Of a stretch of 64,000 nucleotides of DNA, positions 10,298-21,150 are shown piece by piece. The position numbers and the translations under genes were made by a program. The stretch is taken from assembly GCA_015680685.1 (NCBI GenBank), contig MNCI01013742.1, forward strand, positions 241,527 to 305,526, given 5' to 3'. A model generated the notes under the pieces. It had not been told where the DNA came from and made no database searches. It was given only the letters and a program-made list of their open reading frames with translations. The DNA comes from Gnetum montanum. Its lineage: Eukaryota > Streptophyta > Gnetopsida > Gnetales > Gnetaceae. Position 1 is the stretch's first letter. Every line of letters begins with the position of its first letter.

Positions 10298-11990
10298 TTT
10301 ATGAATTTTATAAGAATAAATATATTATAATTACCTAATCCTCTATTTTAAGTTAATAAAAAAGTTAAGTTATTTGGAATTAAATTAAGTTCTTTAGAAA
10401 TTACCATTTAATTATTGAAGATAGTTACTAGATCTAAAATTATTAAAGTTATAGGTTTACTAAGATACAATTTAAATTGTCAAATAATTATTGAGTTTTC
10501 ATGTGATTAATTTGACATCATCATTAAATTCAAAAGGCTAAAGATTATTAGAAATGACTATTTATTTATTTTAAATGAACACCAAATGTAGAGGTTATGG
10601 TTTTAATAAAAATTAAAATAAATATATATTTTATAGAGTTATATTAGGAAACTTGGTAGAACTTTCTCTATTAGATTTAAAGAGCACTTAAAATACAAAA
10701 TATAATAGATCTTCAAAATAACCTCTTGTAGAAAACATAGAACATGATAGTTACTCTAAAAATCATAAGCATTTAATAGATAATAGTAAAGTTCTTTATG
10801 TAATGGATAACTTTGTAAATAGAAAAATTAGAGAAGTCCTTGAAATTAAAATTCATTTTAATAATGTTAATCAAGGTTAAGACTATTTTACCCACTTAGC
10901 ATGATGGCCTATTTGAAAACCCTACTTAGTTTAATCTTTTTTCTCACTAGTTTTTTTTTTCTTTTTAAAAAAATGGTTGGTAGTATGTCTTTTACTTATC
11001 TATAAATTCATTACTTTATACGTTAGAAGTTGTGAGTTTAATTGTGATTACTATATTATTGTACTATTAGTTTCTTTTTCTCTCTTAAATCTTTTATATT
11101 TTCTAAAATAATTATTTTGATTTACCTTTGATTTATTTTGTTTCAACATTTTTTTCTTTATAGTAATTTTAATTTTTGTTAGTAAGCTTTATCCCATTAT
11201 ACCCACTAAACTATCAACAAACCTTGTATTTGCTACATTTCTACTTGTACTACTTTTTTCCTACAATTAGTTATTTTTATTTTAGCTGTTATATCTCTTA
11301 AAAAGTTTTTTCTTTTTTTCTTTTCTATTTTATTTCTCCCTATAACTAGCCAATTTGTTTTCAATACTAACCATTAGTAATAGGGATCCCTCTTGTCTAG
11401 ACCACAAGAGGTTTATCAATGGTATGCATAAGATATCAGTTGTAATTACTAAAGATGAGGAGAATGTGAATTATAAACTTTACGAGTATATATTGTTGCG
11501 TTCAATAAATCAAAATGCTATGGTAAATATAATACAAATAGGAGGGAGTGGGGGTGGGGAAGGGGGAAAATATGTTGGATCCCAAAAAAAAATGAATAAT
11601 AATATTATAAAAATTCAAAGTACATCAAATCATCAAAGAGAGAGTCTACAGAAAAAGCCCAATAGTTTTGGAGATGCTTTTTCAAGTTTTTATCCTTTAA
11701 ATGAATCTTAAAAATCCTCCCCTCTTGGGTAGGAAAAATACTAGGTCTTGTCCTCATGTAGAAGTACCTTCATGGGGTTTCACTTGTTACTAAAGAATTT
11801 CTTATAAAGAAAAGAAGAAAAATCTTTCTAAATAAAAAAGAATACATCAGTCAAAGATAAAAAATAAATAGCAACAAAAGCTCAAAACTTTGTATCCCTG
11901 AGCATCGAAAATAAAAAGAAGTTAATACTTTAGAAAATAAATTAATTGTTTAACTTTAATTAGGAGTTTTTTGCTTGAAGTTGTAACAAA
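10298..11990. other. Very AT-rich spacer, no gene seen
   Basis: No motif of a known family is visible. A 118-codon frame at 11355-11711 has a low-complexity glycine stretch and no domain; I do not regard it as a gene. The right part, with A-rich plus-strand sequence, may include the 3' tail of the minus-strand LINE that follows. Confidence 0.45.
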
Positions 11991-12229
11991 AAAGTTACAT
12001 ATTTGCGAATATGATATTTAACACCTAAAGAGAGGTAATAGTTATGGTCTTTCTATTAGAAAATAACTATATACTAATTCTTGTAAATATAGTAGAGAGT
12101 AGTTGAAGACAATTCTAAATGAAAAGATATGAAGTAGACAAAGCAGGCTAATCACCAAGAATAACTTCATTGACACTTAGTTGGAAGTTATTACAATCCT
12201 GGATGTTCATTTTCAAGCATGTTGAGAAA

Positions 12230-12330
12230 TAGGACACTAAACAAACCATGAAAAAATGAGTCTTCGCTTTTTCAAAGAGGACATTGAGGAGAAACATTTT
12301 CCATATGTTTAAGATCAATGCCAATAGAAA
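12230..12330 (-). pseudogene. LINE ORF2 C-terminal zinc motif (zf-RVT-like)
   Basis: The minus strand reads as CPL followed by a stop where the second Cys of CPLC would be, then SEDSFFHGLF. This resembles the CPLC...EES..HLFF..C motif at the end of plant LINE ORF2. It supports that the LINE extends almost full length at its 3' side. Confidence 0.6.
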
Positions 12331-12999
12331 GATCTTGATGAATAATACATCATAAAAAATGTGAATTTTAGGAAATTTAAGAGCTCTCTAAATATCTTTT
12401 ATTTTCCTCATCCAAAAGTGCGATGATAATTTGCATTTTCTAGGCCTTATTAAATTTGTTATGAATAAGATCATTCTTTGTAATAATCTCATAAGCATCT
12501 TTTAAATTAATAGGAAAAACATATTTGCTATTCCTCCAAAAAATATCTAGAAAATCCTAATGCAAATTGTTGTCAAATTTAAATAAATTATTAATATTAG
12601 AAATTAATTTTTGAAATTTTTTTTTTCATTTTATATTCAAACCATAGAGGTTACAAGCTTCATTCTAAGTAATCCATGTATCATGCATATGCAGATAAGA
12701 AACTACAGTGATATCCAATATGCTCCAAGTGGTACATAATTTAAATGCATTAGTAACCCAACCTTTTTTATTAAAAGGAAGCCACAATGGACTAATTTTC
12801 TTAATAATATCTTCTAAAATTATAATATGATTGTAATTCTAATATGGATCAAGCTTGCACCATGTCTTCCAAATTTATTTAAGAATTGGATAACTATGAA
12901 TAGAAATGGCTTGATAAAAAAGAAGATAGTGAAAAAAGTTATTAGACCAACTATTATCAATCTTAGGTTTTCCTTGCATAAGTTTGTTTTTTAAAAAAA

Positions 13000-14646
13000 A
13001 ATCATTGAAATGTTATCTCCTTTAATGCACTTTTCAATCCATTTTTTTTAAAGAAAACTATCTTGGTTATAACAATTAATGAGGCCAAGTCCTTCATCTT
13101 TCTTGCTACTAGTGTAAATATCCCAAGCAACTTTGGAAAAACCTTTTCTATGTTACTTAGCAAACTAAACCAATTGATAAATAATATGGTCAATTCTCTC
13201 ATAAGACGTTTTAGAAGGAGATAAATAATTGGAGTAATAAACATGAGTTGAGCAAAACATTTTTTTTAATCACTAAAACTTTGCCATTAAAGATGAGCTT
13301 TTTTTTCTTTTCGTTGATGAAGCTTCTTTTAATTTTATCAACCATATAATTTCATAAAATAGTAAGATTAAGCTCAAAAGAAAAAGGTATTCCTAACATT
13401 TTGAAGACAAATTTTTTTTTCAAGATTTTTTAAGGCTTAAGAGTAACCTACTCATTAATATTACCATTACAATAAACAATAGATTTTTTCCAATTGATTT
13501 GAGAGCTAGATAACACATAGTAATCATCCATGCTAGCTCAAAGAGTGTTGATATGTTGTAGATAATTTTTGATCATTAAAAAATTATCTACAAAGTCCAT
13601 GTTAAGCAATTACATATCTTAATCATCAATTAAAATTTCCTTAATGAAATTTCTTTCTAGATCATAATGCAGATTATGTGAAAGAAAATTTGCAGCAATA
13701 ATAAAAATATAAGGAGCTAGAGGACAACCTTGATGAATTGAATGGTGAAGAAAAAAGAAGGGACTTAATCCAAAAATAGTAGCAACTTGAGAATTAGCAT
13801 TAGTGAGTAGGGTATGGAAAAGTCGATTAAAATAATCACCAAATCCTTGTTTATAGAGATAAGAAATAATGAAATTCCATTCAATCCTGTCATAAGCTTT
13901 AGAATAATCTAACTTAATAAAATCAACGTCTTGGTTAGTATTAGAAGTCCATTGCAATACCTTCCAAGCTATAATAACATTATTCAAAATATTTCTACCT
14001 TTAACAAAACTAGTCTACTTAGGTTTGATGATATCTTCAATAATCTTCTAATTTCAGAATGGCATGCATTTAGCTAAAATTTCATAAGTATTGTTAAGAA
14101 TAGTAATATGCCTCTAATTACCAATATGTTAAAGATTTCCATTCATAGGAAGAAGATAAATTACCCATTTATTAATATTTTTACTAAGAGAAACTTTCTA
14201 ATGGCTTCTTGGAAAACATAAAAGAGATTATCTCTAATGATTTCCCAATGCTTCTTAAAAAATTCAATAGGAAAACCATAAAAACCTAGAGCTTTGCCAT
14301 ATATGAAAATAAAGGTCAATACTTTGATTTCTTCCATTGTAATTTCTACTTCAAGAATATTTTGATGTGCTTCTATTCTAAGATGAGGAATATGCATATT
14401 AGAGGCTTGGAAGGATTCCTTGCTAAAACCTTCGTAAAAAATAAAATAAAAATGGTTTGCTAAAAAACTATTAATGGTCTTAGGACCTTTAATAATGGAA
14501 TAATTTATATAAAGTGATTTAAGTTTAGGTACTTGATTATTTCCTTTTAGAAATTTAAAAAATTCGTTACAAGGTTCATCTTCAATTTTTAGCCAATCCA
14601 TGCCACTTTTATTAAGAGAACTTTTAGTTTTAAAAGTATCCAACAT
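13000..14646 (-). pseudogene. LINE reverse transcriptase, broken
   Basis: Two frames carry the domain. The upstream one (14646-14161) has the region before the fingers, with KALGFYGFPIEFFKKHWEII, matching the GKAPGPDGFPAEFFKK block of plant L1 elements. The downstream one (13987-13619) has KLDYSKAYDRIEW and HQGCPLAPYIFIIAANF, the palm motifs. Further on, the catalytic YADD box reads FVDN at 13583-13594, so one catalytic aspartate is lost. Stops separate all parts. The protein would have copied LINE RNA at a nicked target. Confidence 0.85.
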
Positions 14647-14699
14647 TGTTTAGCATAAAGAGCTTTAGCTAAGGCTTTTTGAGTTTTAAAACCAAAGGG

Positions 14700-15689
14700 A
14701 TTTTGATCAAAAAAGAACTTGCATTTTTTTATAGATTATGCAAGATCTTCTTCAACTTGATGTTTACACTTAGCAAATTGCTTTCCAAATCATCTAGCAT
14801 AATTTTTGACTCTACAAGTAGTTTGTTACCACTAGTCAATCCAACCAATATCACAAGTAGGCTTTTTTGATGCATTCCATAAAGACTTCAAAATATTCTT
14901 TCCATTGGGTCTTATGAACATATTAGCATTCATATTAAAAATCTCATGCTTTTAAAAGGATGAAAAATTAATACCAAAGAGAAAAATGCTAATAAGAAAA
15001 TGATATAGTAAAATAACAACTATATGCACTTCTACTTTCCCTGCAGTATTCCAAAAGGAAACATTAGAAACGTAAAAGGTATTAAGTTGACAATAAATTC
15101 TATCATTTTCTTATTGATAATTACACCAAGTATAATGCTTCTCATTTGAATGAGATGAGAATAAAGAGTTAACATTAGAAAGAAAATATTTTCTTTGAAA
15201 TTGCACTAATCTTCTTATTCTTAAGAAGATATATTAGGAGGAAGATCACCAAGTTTATCTAAATGACTTTCAACCATATTGAAATCACCTCTAATACTCC
15301 AAAGAACTTTAGGCAAAGATAGAAGATATTTTCAAATCTCTAATTGATCTTTCAAATTATTCGAAGCATAAATATTACAAAGTTTAAAGTCACCTTTTTC
15401 ACTATAACAAATAATCCAAATAACTCTTCCAAGGTTATCAAAACTAGAATTTAAAACTTTTCTAGTTTAATTTTTATTAACAAGAATAAAAACACCTCCT
15501 TTATTAGCTTTATAATTAGTAGAAAAAAAAGTAATTTTTTAAACTGCAGTTACCAACAAAGCTAATATAATGAGTGAAAATCTTATTTTCTTATAGGAAA
15601 AGAAAACTTTGGAGATAAATACTAATTTAAAAGATACTCCTCGACAATCTTTACTTAGGACCATGAACATTCCATGATAAAACTAACAT
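14700..15689 (-). pseudogene. LINE endonuclease (EEP fold), broken
   Basis: The frame opens at 15689 with MLVLSWNVHGPK and then a stop, matching the SWNxRG start of L1 endonucleases. At 15290-15244 the minus strand reads GDFNMVESHLDKLGD, matching the conserved GDFN motif that includes a catalytic Asp-Asn pair. Several stops lie between. The enzyme would nick target DNA before reverse transcription. Confidence 0.75.
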
Positions 15690-16129
15690 GGAGATGTGGG
15701 AGAGAAGGCCCTCATCCTTGATTTTTTAAGCTCAACATTTGTCTCATAAACCATGTCACTAATAAGTGAAAAAACATTATGGAGAAAAAAAAAACATTTG
15801 CAATAGTAGTAGAAGTAGAAAGAGAATAATATACCTTTGGGATTTTAAATTGAAAGTAGTAGTTGCAAGTCTCTTTTGTTATGTTGTATTAAGTGAAATC
15901 CATCTACATTAGTATTTTTATTGTTGATCCCTATCGAAAGATTCTTTTGTTTTAAAGAGCAATTCTTTTTAGATCTTAAGAGTTCACTGAAACCTTTAGA
16001 ATTAAAAGGTTTAGTAAAAGGTTAAGAACTTGTTGAAGAAGATTTCATTCATGCTTACTAAAAGCTATCATTATTTTCCTTTTTTAAAAATTATTATTTC
16101 TTTTTCTTGATAGCCACTTATTTATTGAG

Positions 16130-16740
16130 AATAGGATAGATTATGATAATATGACCTTCAAAATGGCATTATTTGCAACCTTGCAAATTATACTATGTAA
16201 TTTTTTTTTTTTTTGGAAAAAATAATGATTACTAACCTTAAGTTTTAATTTTATCTTATTCTACCATAAACCAATCTCTACAAAATAGCATTTAGTTGCA
16301 CATCATTTAGTAATGTTTTGGACTCTATCTTCAAGATTGTGCCAATGCTACCAAGAATATCACTTTCAATACTTTGAAAAATAAAAGAAAGATTTTTGAA
16401 TTTAATCCAACAAGGAATTTTAGAATAATCAGAAGAATATGGATCAAAATCCACTTTCCACTCTTAAGTAATAAAAGTATTATGCTAATCCACAAAAACT
16501 TTAAGGTACAATGATTTATCAACCATTTCAAAATTTGCCAATTTGGCAAGCAAAAAAGATTTTAAAAAATAATGAGCATGTAAAACATTAATTTCATAGC
16601 ATTCTAGGATAGCCTAAATTCCTAGTGTAAAATCCTTATTTAGGTGAACAAATCCAATAATCTATAGAAATATGTATCGTAAAGTGATATCGTTTGATAG
16701 GGATTCATATAAATCATCATGCAAAACAAAATCAAAAGCT
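16130..16740 (-). pseudogene. LINE ORF1 (DUF4283 and zinc knuckle), broken
   Basis: The minus strand, ignoring a few stops, contains LAKLANFEMVDKSL and CWIKFKNLSFIFQSIES, which fit the DUF4283 pattern of plant LINE ORF1 (WIKFxNLP....). Further on is a zinc knuckle of the form C-x2-C-x4-H-x4-C with a stop inside and the last Cys replaced by Tyr (near 16200-16155). ORF1 would coat LINE RNA. Confidence 0.65.
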
Positions 16741-16759
16741 TCAATTTTCTTTATAGTCT

Positions 16760-18050
16760 CTACAGTTTGAGTGTTAGAATTTTGTTATACATCTACTAGA
16801 TAACTATAATTATACAAGTATCATTTAGATTATGAAAAAACTTAACATATAACTTATTGATTAAACAACTTATTATTATACATCTTTCATAACCATATTA
16901 TCCACATTTTGTAGTGATTCTTAGTATCTTTCAATCTTTTTATAAATCTCTTCATAACGACCTTTTCTTTTGCTTATTCTTTCTTTGGATACATTTTTAT
17001 GATACTTGCTTTTGCCTATTACTCATGACAAGTCTTGTGAGAATTTTCCTAGTTGGTCACTCTTACATGGGCTGTGCCTTCTTAGGTTATTTCTGTGATC
17101 CATAGCTTGGCTTGTTATAGATTACTACTTAAATTGTAGCCTATCCCTCTTTATAGTTATTCTATTTACTCCATCGTTATATTTTGGATGGTTTTCTCTT
17201 CCTCTTTAGGAAATTGGACCAGATTATGAATGGTTCACCTTGGATCTTATTGTCCTATTTAGGTAATTGGATTTGAACTTCACTTCTTTTTCTTACAAAC
17301 AACTTGATAACCTTTTATTTTCTTGGATCATCATTACAAATTCATGAATTTTAATGACTCTTCTATTTAATTACATTTCTTAGTACTGACTACTTTCTTA
17401 CTTTGGATATGTATATTCAGTTTCTTATGGTTCTAATTTTGATTATTTTCTATGCAACACTATGTCCAATATCTTTTCTTATGAATCATCATTACTTGCA
17501 TATACTACTTTATTAATCTTCAAATTGTTTCTTATCACATTTCATATTCTCCATGTCATGTTTTCAACCTAATTGATGACTTCTTATGTTTCATGGATGT
17601 GGTCTTAATGGTTTACATGATAAGTGATGTCCTTTTGTTACAACTTGCTTATAAGTGATTACGAATAATCTTGGATAGTTATGAAACTAATGATTGTACA
17701 TCATGTTTCGATTATATTCTAACACTTCCTTTCAAGCATTAGCTTTGTAATGTTGTTTGTTGTTTCTTATAAAGTCATATAGTGTTATTTGTGGTTTAAG
17801 AATTGTACAATTCTTCATGATGACTAGTCATAAAGAATTATATATTTATAAGAATTGATGAAATTATTCCCCTTTGCTTATGAGTTCATAGGAATAACAA
17901 ACACATAGCACAAAGTAAGCATAAGGAATCATTGTTTTTAATTAATTTCAAAAGAAAAATGTACATCATGGAGTATCAATTTATGGAATGGACAATGTGG
18001 ACTCCATTTCTATGACAAGGGATGATTAATATAAAACCAAGGGTTCTTTA
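16760..18050. repeat. Decayed LTR-like sequence related to 39900-41000
   Basis: The motif 'ctcttcctctttaggaaatt' near 17200 followed by 'ggaccagattatgaatgg' recurs twice in similar form near 40395 and 40460. Codon structure is absent. I infer fragments of the same LTR or 3' region of a chromovirus-like element, without visible ends. Confidence 0.4.
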
Positions 18051-20372
18051 ATTTTAGGTGGAACTTTAGGAGCAAGAATGTGAACAAGTGATAATTCAGT
18101 AGTGGGAGAAGCAAGAATTTCTACTTCTAGGACATCTTGTGACAAATCTAAGGATAATGTTTCTTCTTATTACTACTTCATAAATACTCTGAGTACTTTC
18201 ATTTTCTTTTGTATATCTTGCAATTCTACTTGGAAAGCCTCCACTTCTTCTTCTTCTTTCAAGATGAGTTGTTGTTTGTATGCTTCTATTGGTGAGCTTG
18301 CAACATACATCATTTCCTTAGTTTCCTGGATGTTAATGGAGAGTTTTTGATGCTTTATCACTAATTCTTGGTTGTTCATATGAAGATCTTTATCTTCTTG
18401 TTTCAATTTACAAGATTTATCCTCTAATTCTTTCTTCTCTTGTAAGTGTTGTTCCTCAATATTTGTAATTTCCACTTCATTTTTCTTTGTAGATAGAGAT
18501 GATTGATTGGGTTCTTGATCTAGTAGTTGTAATTTAAGCTTGATATATGCTTTATGCTATTTCACTATCCATGGAAACTTTTGAAAATCTAAGTTTATTT
18601 TATCATATTTACTAATTGGGGTTTGTAAAACAATTTCCCATTCTTCTTCCTCTTTTTTATTAATGAAAAGTTCTTAATAGTTGCTAAAATTTCATTATCT
18701 TTATTTTCTACTACTTGCCTAAATAATGCATAATGAATCATAAATTTAACATAAATATATATTACAACTCTTACAAGCTCATGATCATTCACTGTATTTT
18801 GCTACCTGGTGCCCAACCAACACTAAACTTCTATTTTAATTGCAACATCTTCATCCTTACTCCAGTATTTAATTAATTTTTTTCCAAAATTTCCTATTAT
18901 TATTCTACTCATACAATTCAAAAATTCATATGTAAGGAAAAATATTTTTAACTCTTAATAATTTATAGACATTGGTAGTCATTAAGTTGACAGAAGCCTT
19001 TAGACTATATGATGATTTTTTCATGTTTATCAATTAACAATGGTTAACTAAAGTAGTAGCATCTAGGACTAGAAAGCTTGTATATGAATTAATGTCTAAG
19101 TATTAGAGTAATTAGGAGGAGTGATAGAAATGAACTCATCACTTATGACCTTCTTCTTGCTTGGTATAGACTTTTGCATAATTGATAGGTTCCTTGGCTT
19201 CTTTGTAGCTCCCTCATCTTCTGAAGTGTCAAGATGCACTTATTTGATCTATGAGTTGACATCTTGACACTACTTGATTCTTGAATAGTTTATTCCTTTA
19301 AGATTACAATTAACATTTTCTTACACATTTTTTGATTCTTACTAGTTAAGTTTGTAACCTCTCTTTCTCCTAGAAGAATAGGAATGTCTACACTTGTAGA
19401 TAACTAAGTAGGAACTTTCTTATAGAATATTTGTGCTAGCAATGTGAGGAGTCCTTCAAAACAAAATTTTTTGCTTACATTCGCATTCACCTTGTTTAGT
19501 ACATGATAGACAGAAATTATGCACTAAAATTCTTATCCAAGTGGACTTTAAGTCAAAGGCTTGAATATAATACAAGCTCTTAATGATATTCCATTGGACT
19601 ATAGTGTGATTGTCAGCATAGGCCATTCTTGCATTATAAATTTTGCATATAGAACAAATAGGTTATGCTAGTAGGTGTGTATCTACCTATGATCATGATC
19701 TTCATTCTTCTAAGGACTACTTGAAAGGAAATGTAGGCACGATAGCTTCATGATTAATGGAGTGGGTATCCATGAATGATAGATATAAATTCTTATCATC
19801 AATAGTAAAACAAATGATTTCTTCATAAATTGGTACACAAGAAAAAATACCTCAATAGAAAATCTCCATTATTCTATTGGACTACATCGACAACAACTAG
19901 TTAATTTCTTCATTAGTCATTAATTTTGATGTTGAAAGCTAAAATTATGCATGGTCATCCTTGTTGACTGCCTTCAATTTGTTGAATACTTTTGGCTTTA
20001 CCCTTTGTTATAGAAAACCTGAATTATAAGTGGTCTGAAAAGATTTCCTTGCTAGCTAGAATTGCATAAAAGTTGATTTTTTTTTCTAGATTCATCTTGT
20101 TCTTAATACAGGCACTTGAAAAACTAGTATGAGTAGATTTCATAGAATTTACAAATGGAAATCTTCAATGGAATGCATAGAAAACTAGTGTTTTGAGTAT
20201 GCTCAAATCCTTACTATGAAATTATAATTAACACTTGTTTTTTAATTATGAACTTGGAGATTTTTTATCTTCATTTTGATTATTTATGATAACTCATGTT
20301 GCCAATAGTGCATTCAATGCTTATGATGGTAATCATTTGTAGCACAGAAAAGTTATTATGAAAATATCTCTA
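18051..20372 (-). pseudogene. Element G: decayed coiled-coil frame of unknown function
   Basis: The minus-strand frame 18475-18173 (100 codons) is rich in Glu, Lys and Gln with heptad-like spacing (EKKELEDKSCKLKQEDKDL), typical of a coiled coil. Upstream on the same strand, pieces such as ARMAYADNHTIVQW near 19640-19600 read as remnants of a longer protein, with many stops. The order (globular part, then coiled coil) is like the 3' region of elements F and I. LTR F ends next to it at 20372, so F probably inserted into this older element. Function not known. Confidence 0.45.
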
Positions 20373-21140
20373 ATGAACAGTGAGCAGTCCCTATGCCTAA
20401 CCATATGAATCACTAGTATTCACTATATGGTCTACTTAAATTTTGTAGACTTTAGCTCTCTAAGTGCACTAGAACTAGGTAGTGAATTTCAAGGACATTA
20501 TCGTTGTCTTCCTAATTCCACTTGTGAGGTTCATGGATATGGTTAAGTATTATTGAGAAGCATGATTTGTCTAACTTTTATGGTTTTTATTAAATTCACC
20601 TAAGTATATGAAATAAGGTAATTAAATGTGTAATTAATTTAATTTCTAACTAATCCTAACATAAGTATCTTCTCCCATCCATAGTATACATCTTAAACAC
20701 ATTGCAATGCTATTGGGTTACCAAGCATAAGTGCTACTGGGATTACCAAGCGTTAACATATGCTCGAGATGGTTGTACTTAGGTGCATTTATTATTTTTC
20801 ATTAGTTAATTAATTAAATGCATTGAAATAAATTGCATCAATAGTAAGTGCTTTGAGTAAATATCAAGCTAAGTCCAAGTGTTGCAAGGTTTATCTAGAG
20901 AGCTCATCTTTATTGCTCTAGGTACATCAGTATTCAAATAAAGATCCATACACTTCTTAACTCCTACTATGGACACTTAGAAAATATTATAACTCTCAAA
21001 TAAATAAAATGCAAGAGTTTGGCTAAGCTATGAATGAATGAATGCCATAAATGTGATAAGTGCACATATTTCTATAGGCAAGACTAGAGATTGCTTCGAT
21101 GCATATGCATCAATGCGATCCAATCAACTGCAACTCATCA
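20373..21140 (-). mobile_element. 3' LTR of gypsy element F, U3 type III
   Basis: On the minus strand it starts TGATGAGTTGC at 21140, directly after a polypurine tract, and ends near 20373 in a degenerate copy of the shared LTR end. R-U5 matches the other LTRs (blocks around 'gttaccaagca' and 'gggattaccaagcg'). A TATA-like complement of 'atttctatagg' lies near 21070. U3 has 'gatgcatatgcatcaatgcga', an A/T-rich palindrome. The internal region lies to the right, so this is the 3' LTR. Confidence 0.75.
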
Positions 21141-21150
21141 TACCCCCATG
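21141..21150 (-). other. Polypurine tract of element F
   Basis: The plus strand reads tacccccatg, the complement of catgggggta, immediately outside the LTR start. This is identical to the tract of E and K. Confidence 0.75.

Larger units (their letters stand above)
12000..16760 (-). mobile_element. L1-type non-LTR retrotransposon (LINE), decayed
   Basis: On the minus strand, in order, are an ORF1 with a DUF4283-like domain and zinc knuckle (about 16700-16130), an endonuclease (about 15690-14700), reverse transcriptase (about 14650-13000) and a C-terminal zf-RVT-like zinc motif near 12290. This is the plant L1 order. Frames are broken many times. The 5' end is set by loss of ORF1 likeness near 16760; the 3' end near 12000 is approximate because no clear poly(A) tail or target duplication was found. 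Confidence 0.8.

Noticed and set aside
11355-11711. 118-codon ORF with a glycine-rich stretch
   Set aside because: Low-complexity content, no homologous copy in the window and no family motif.
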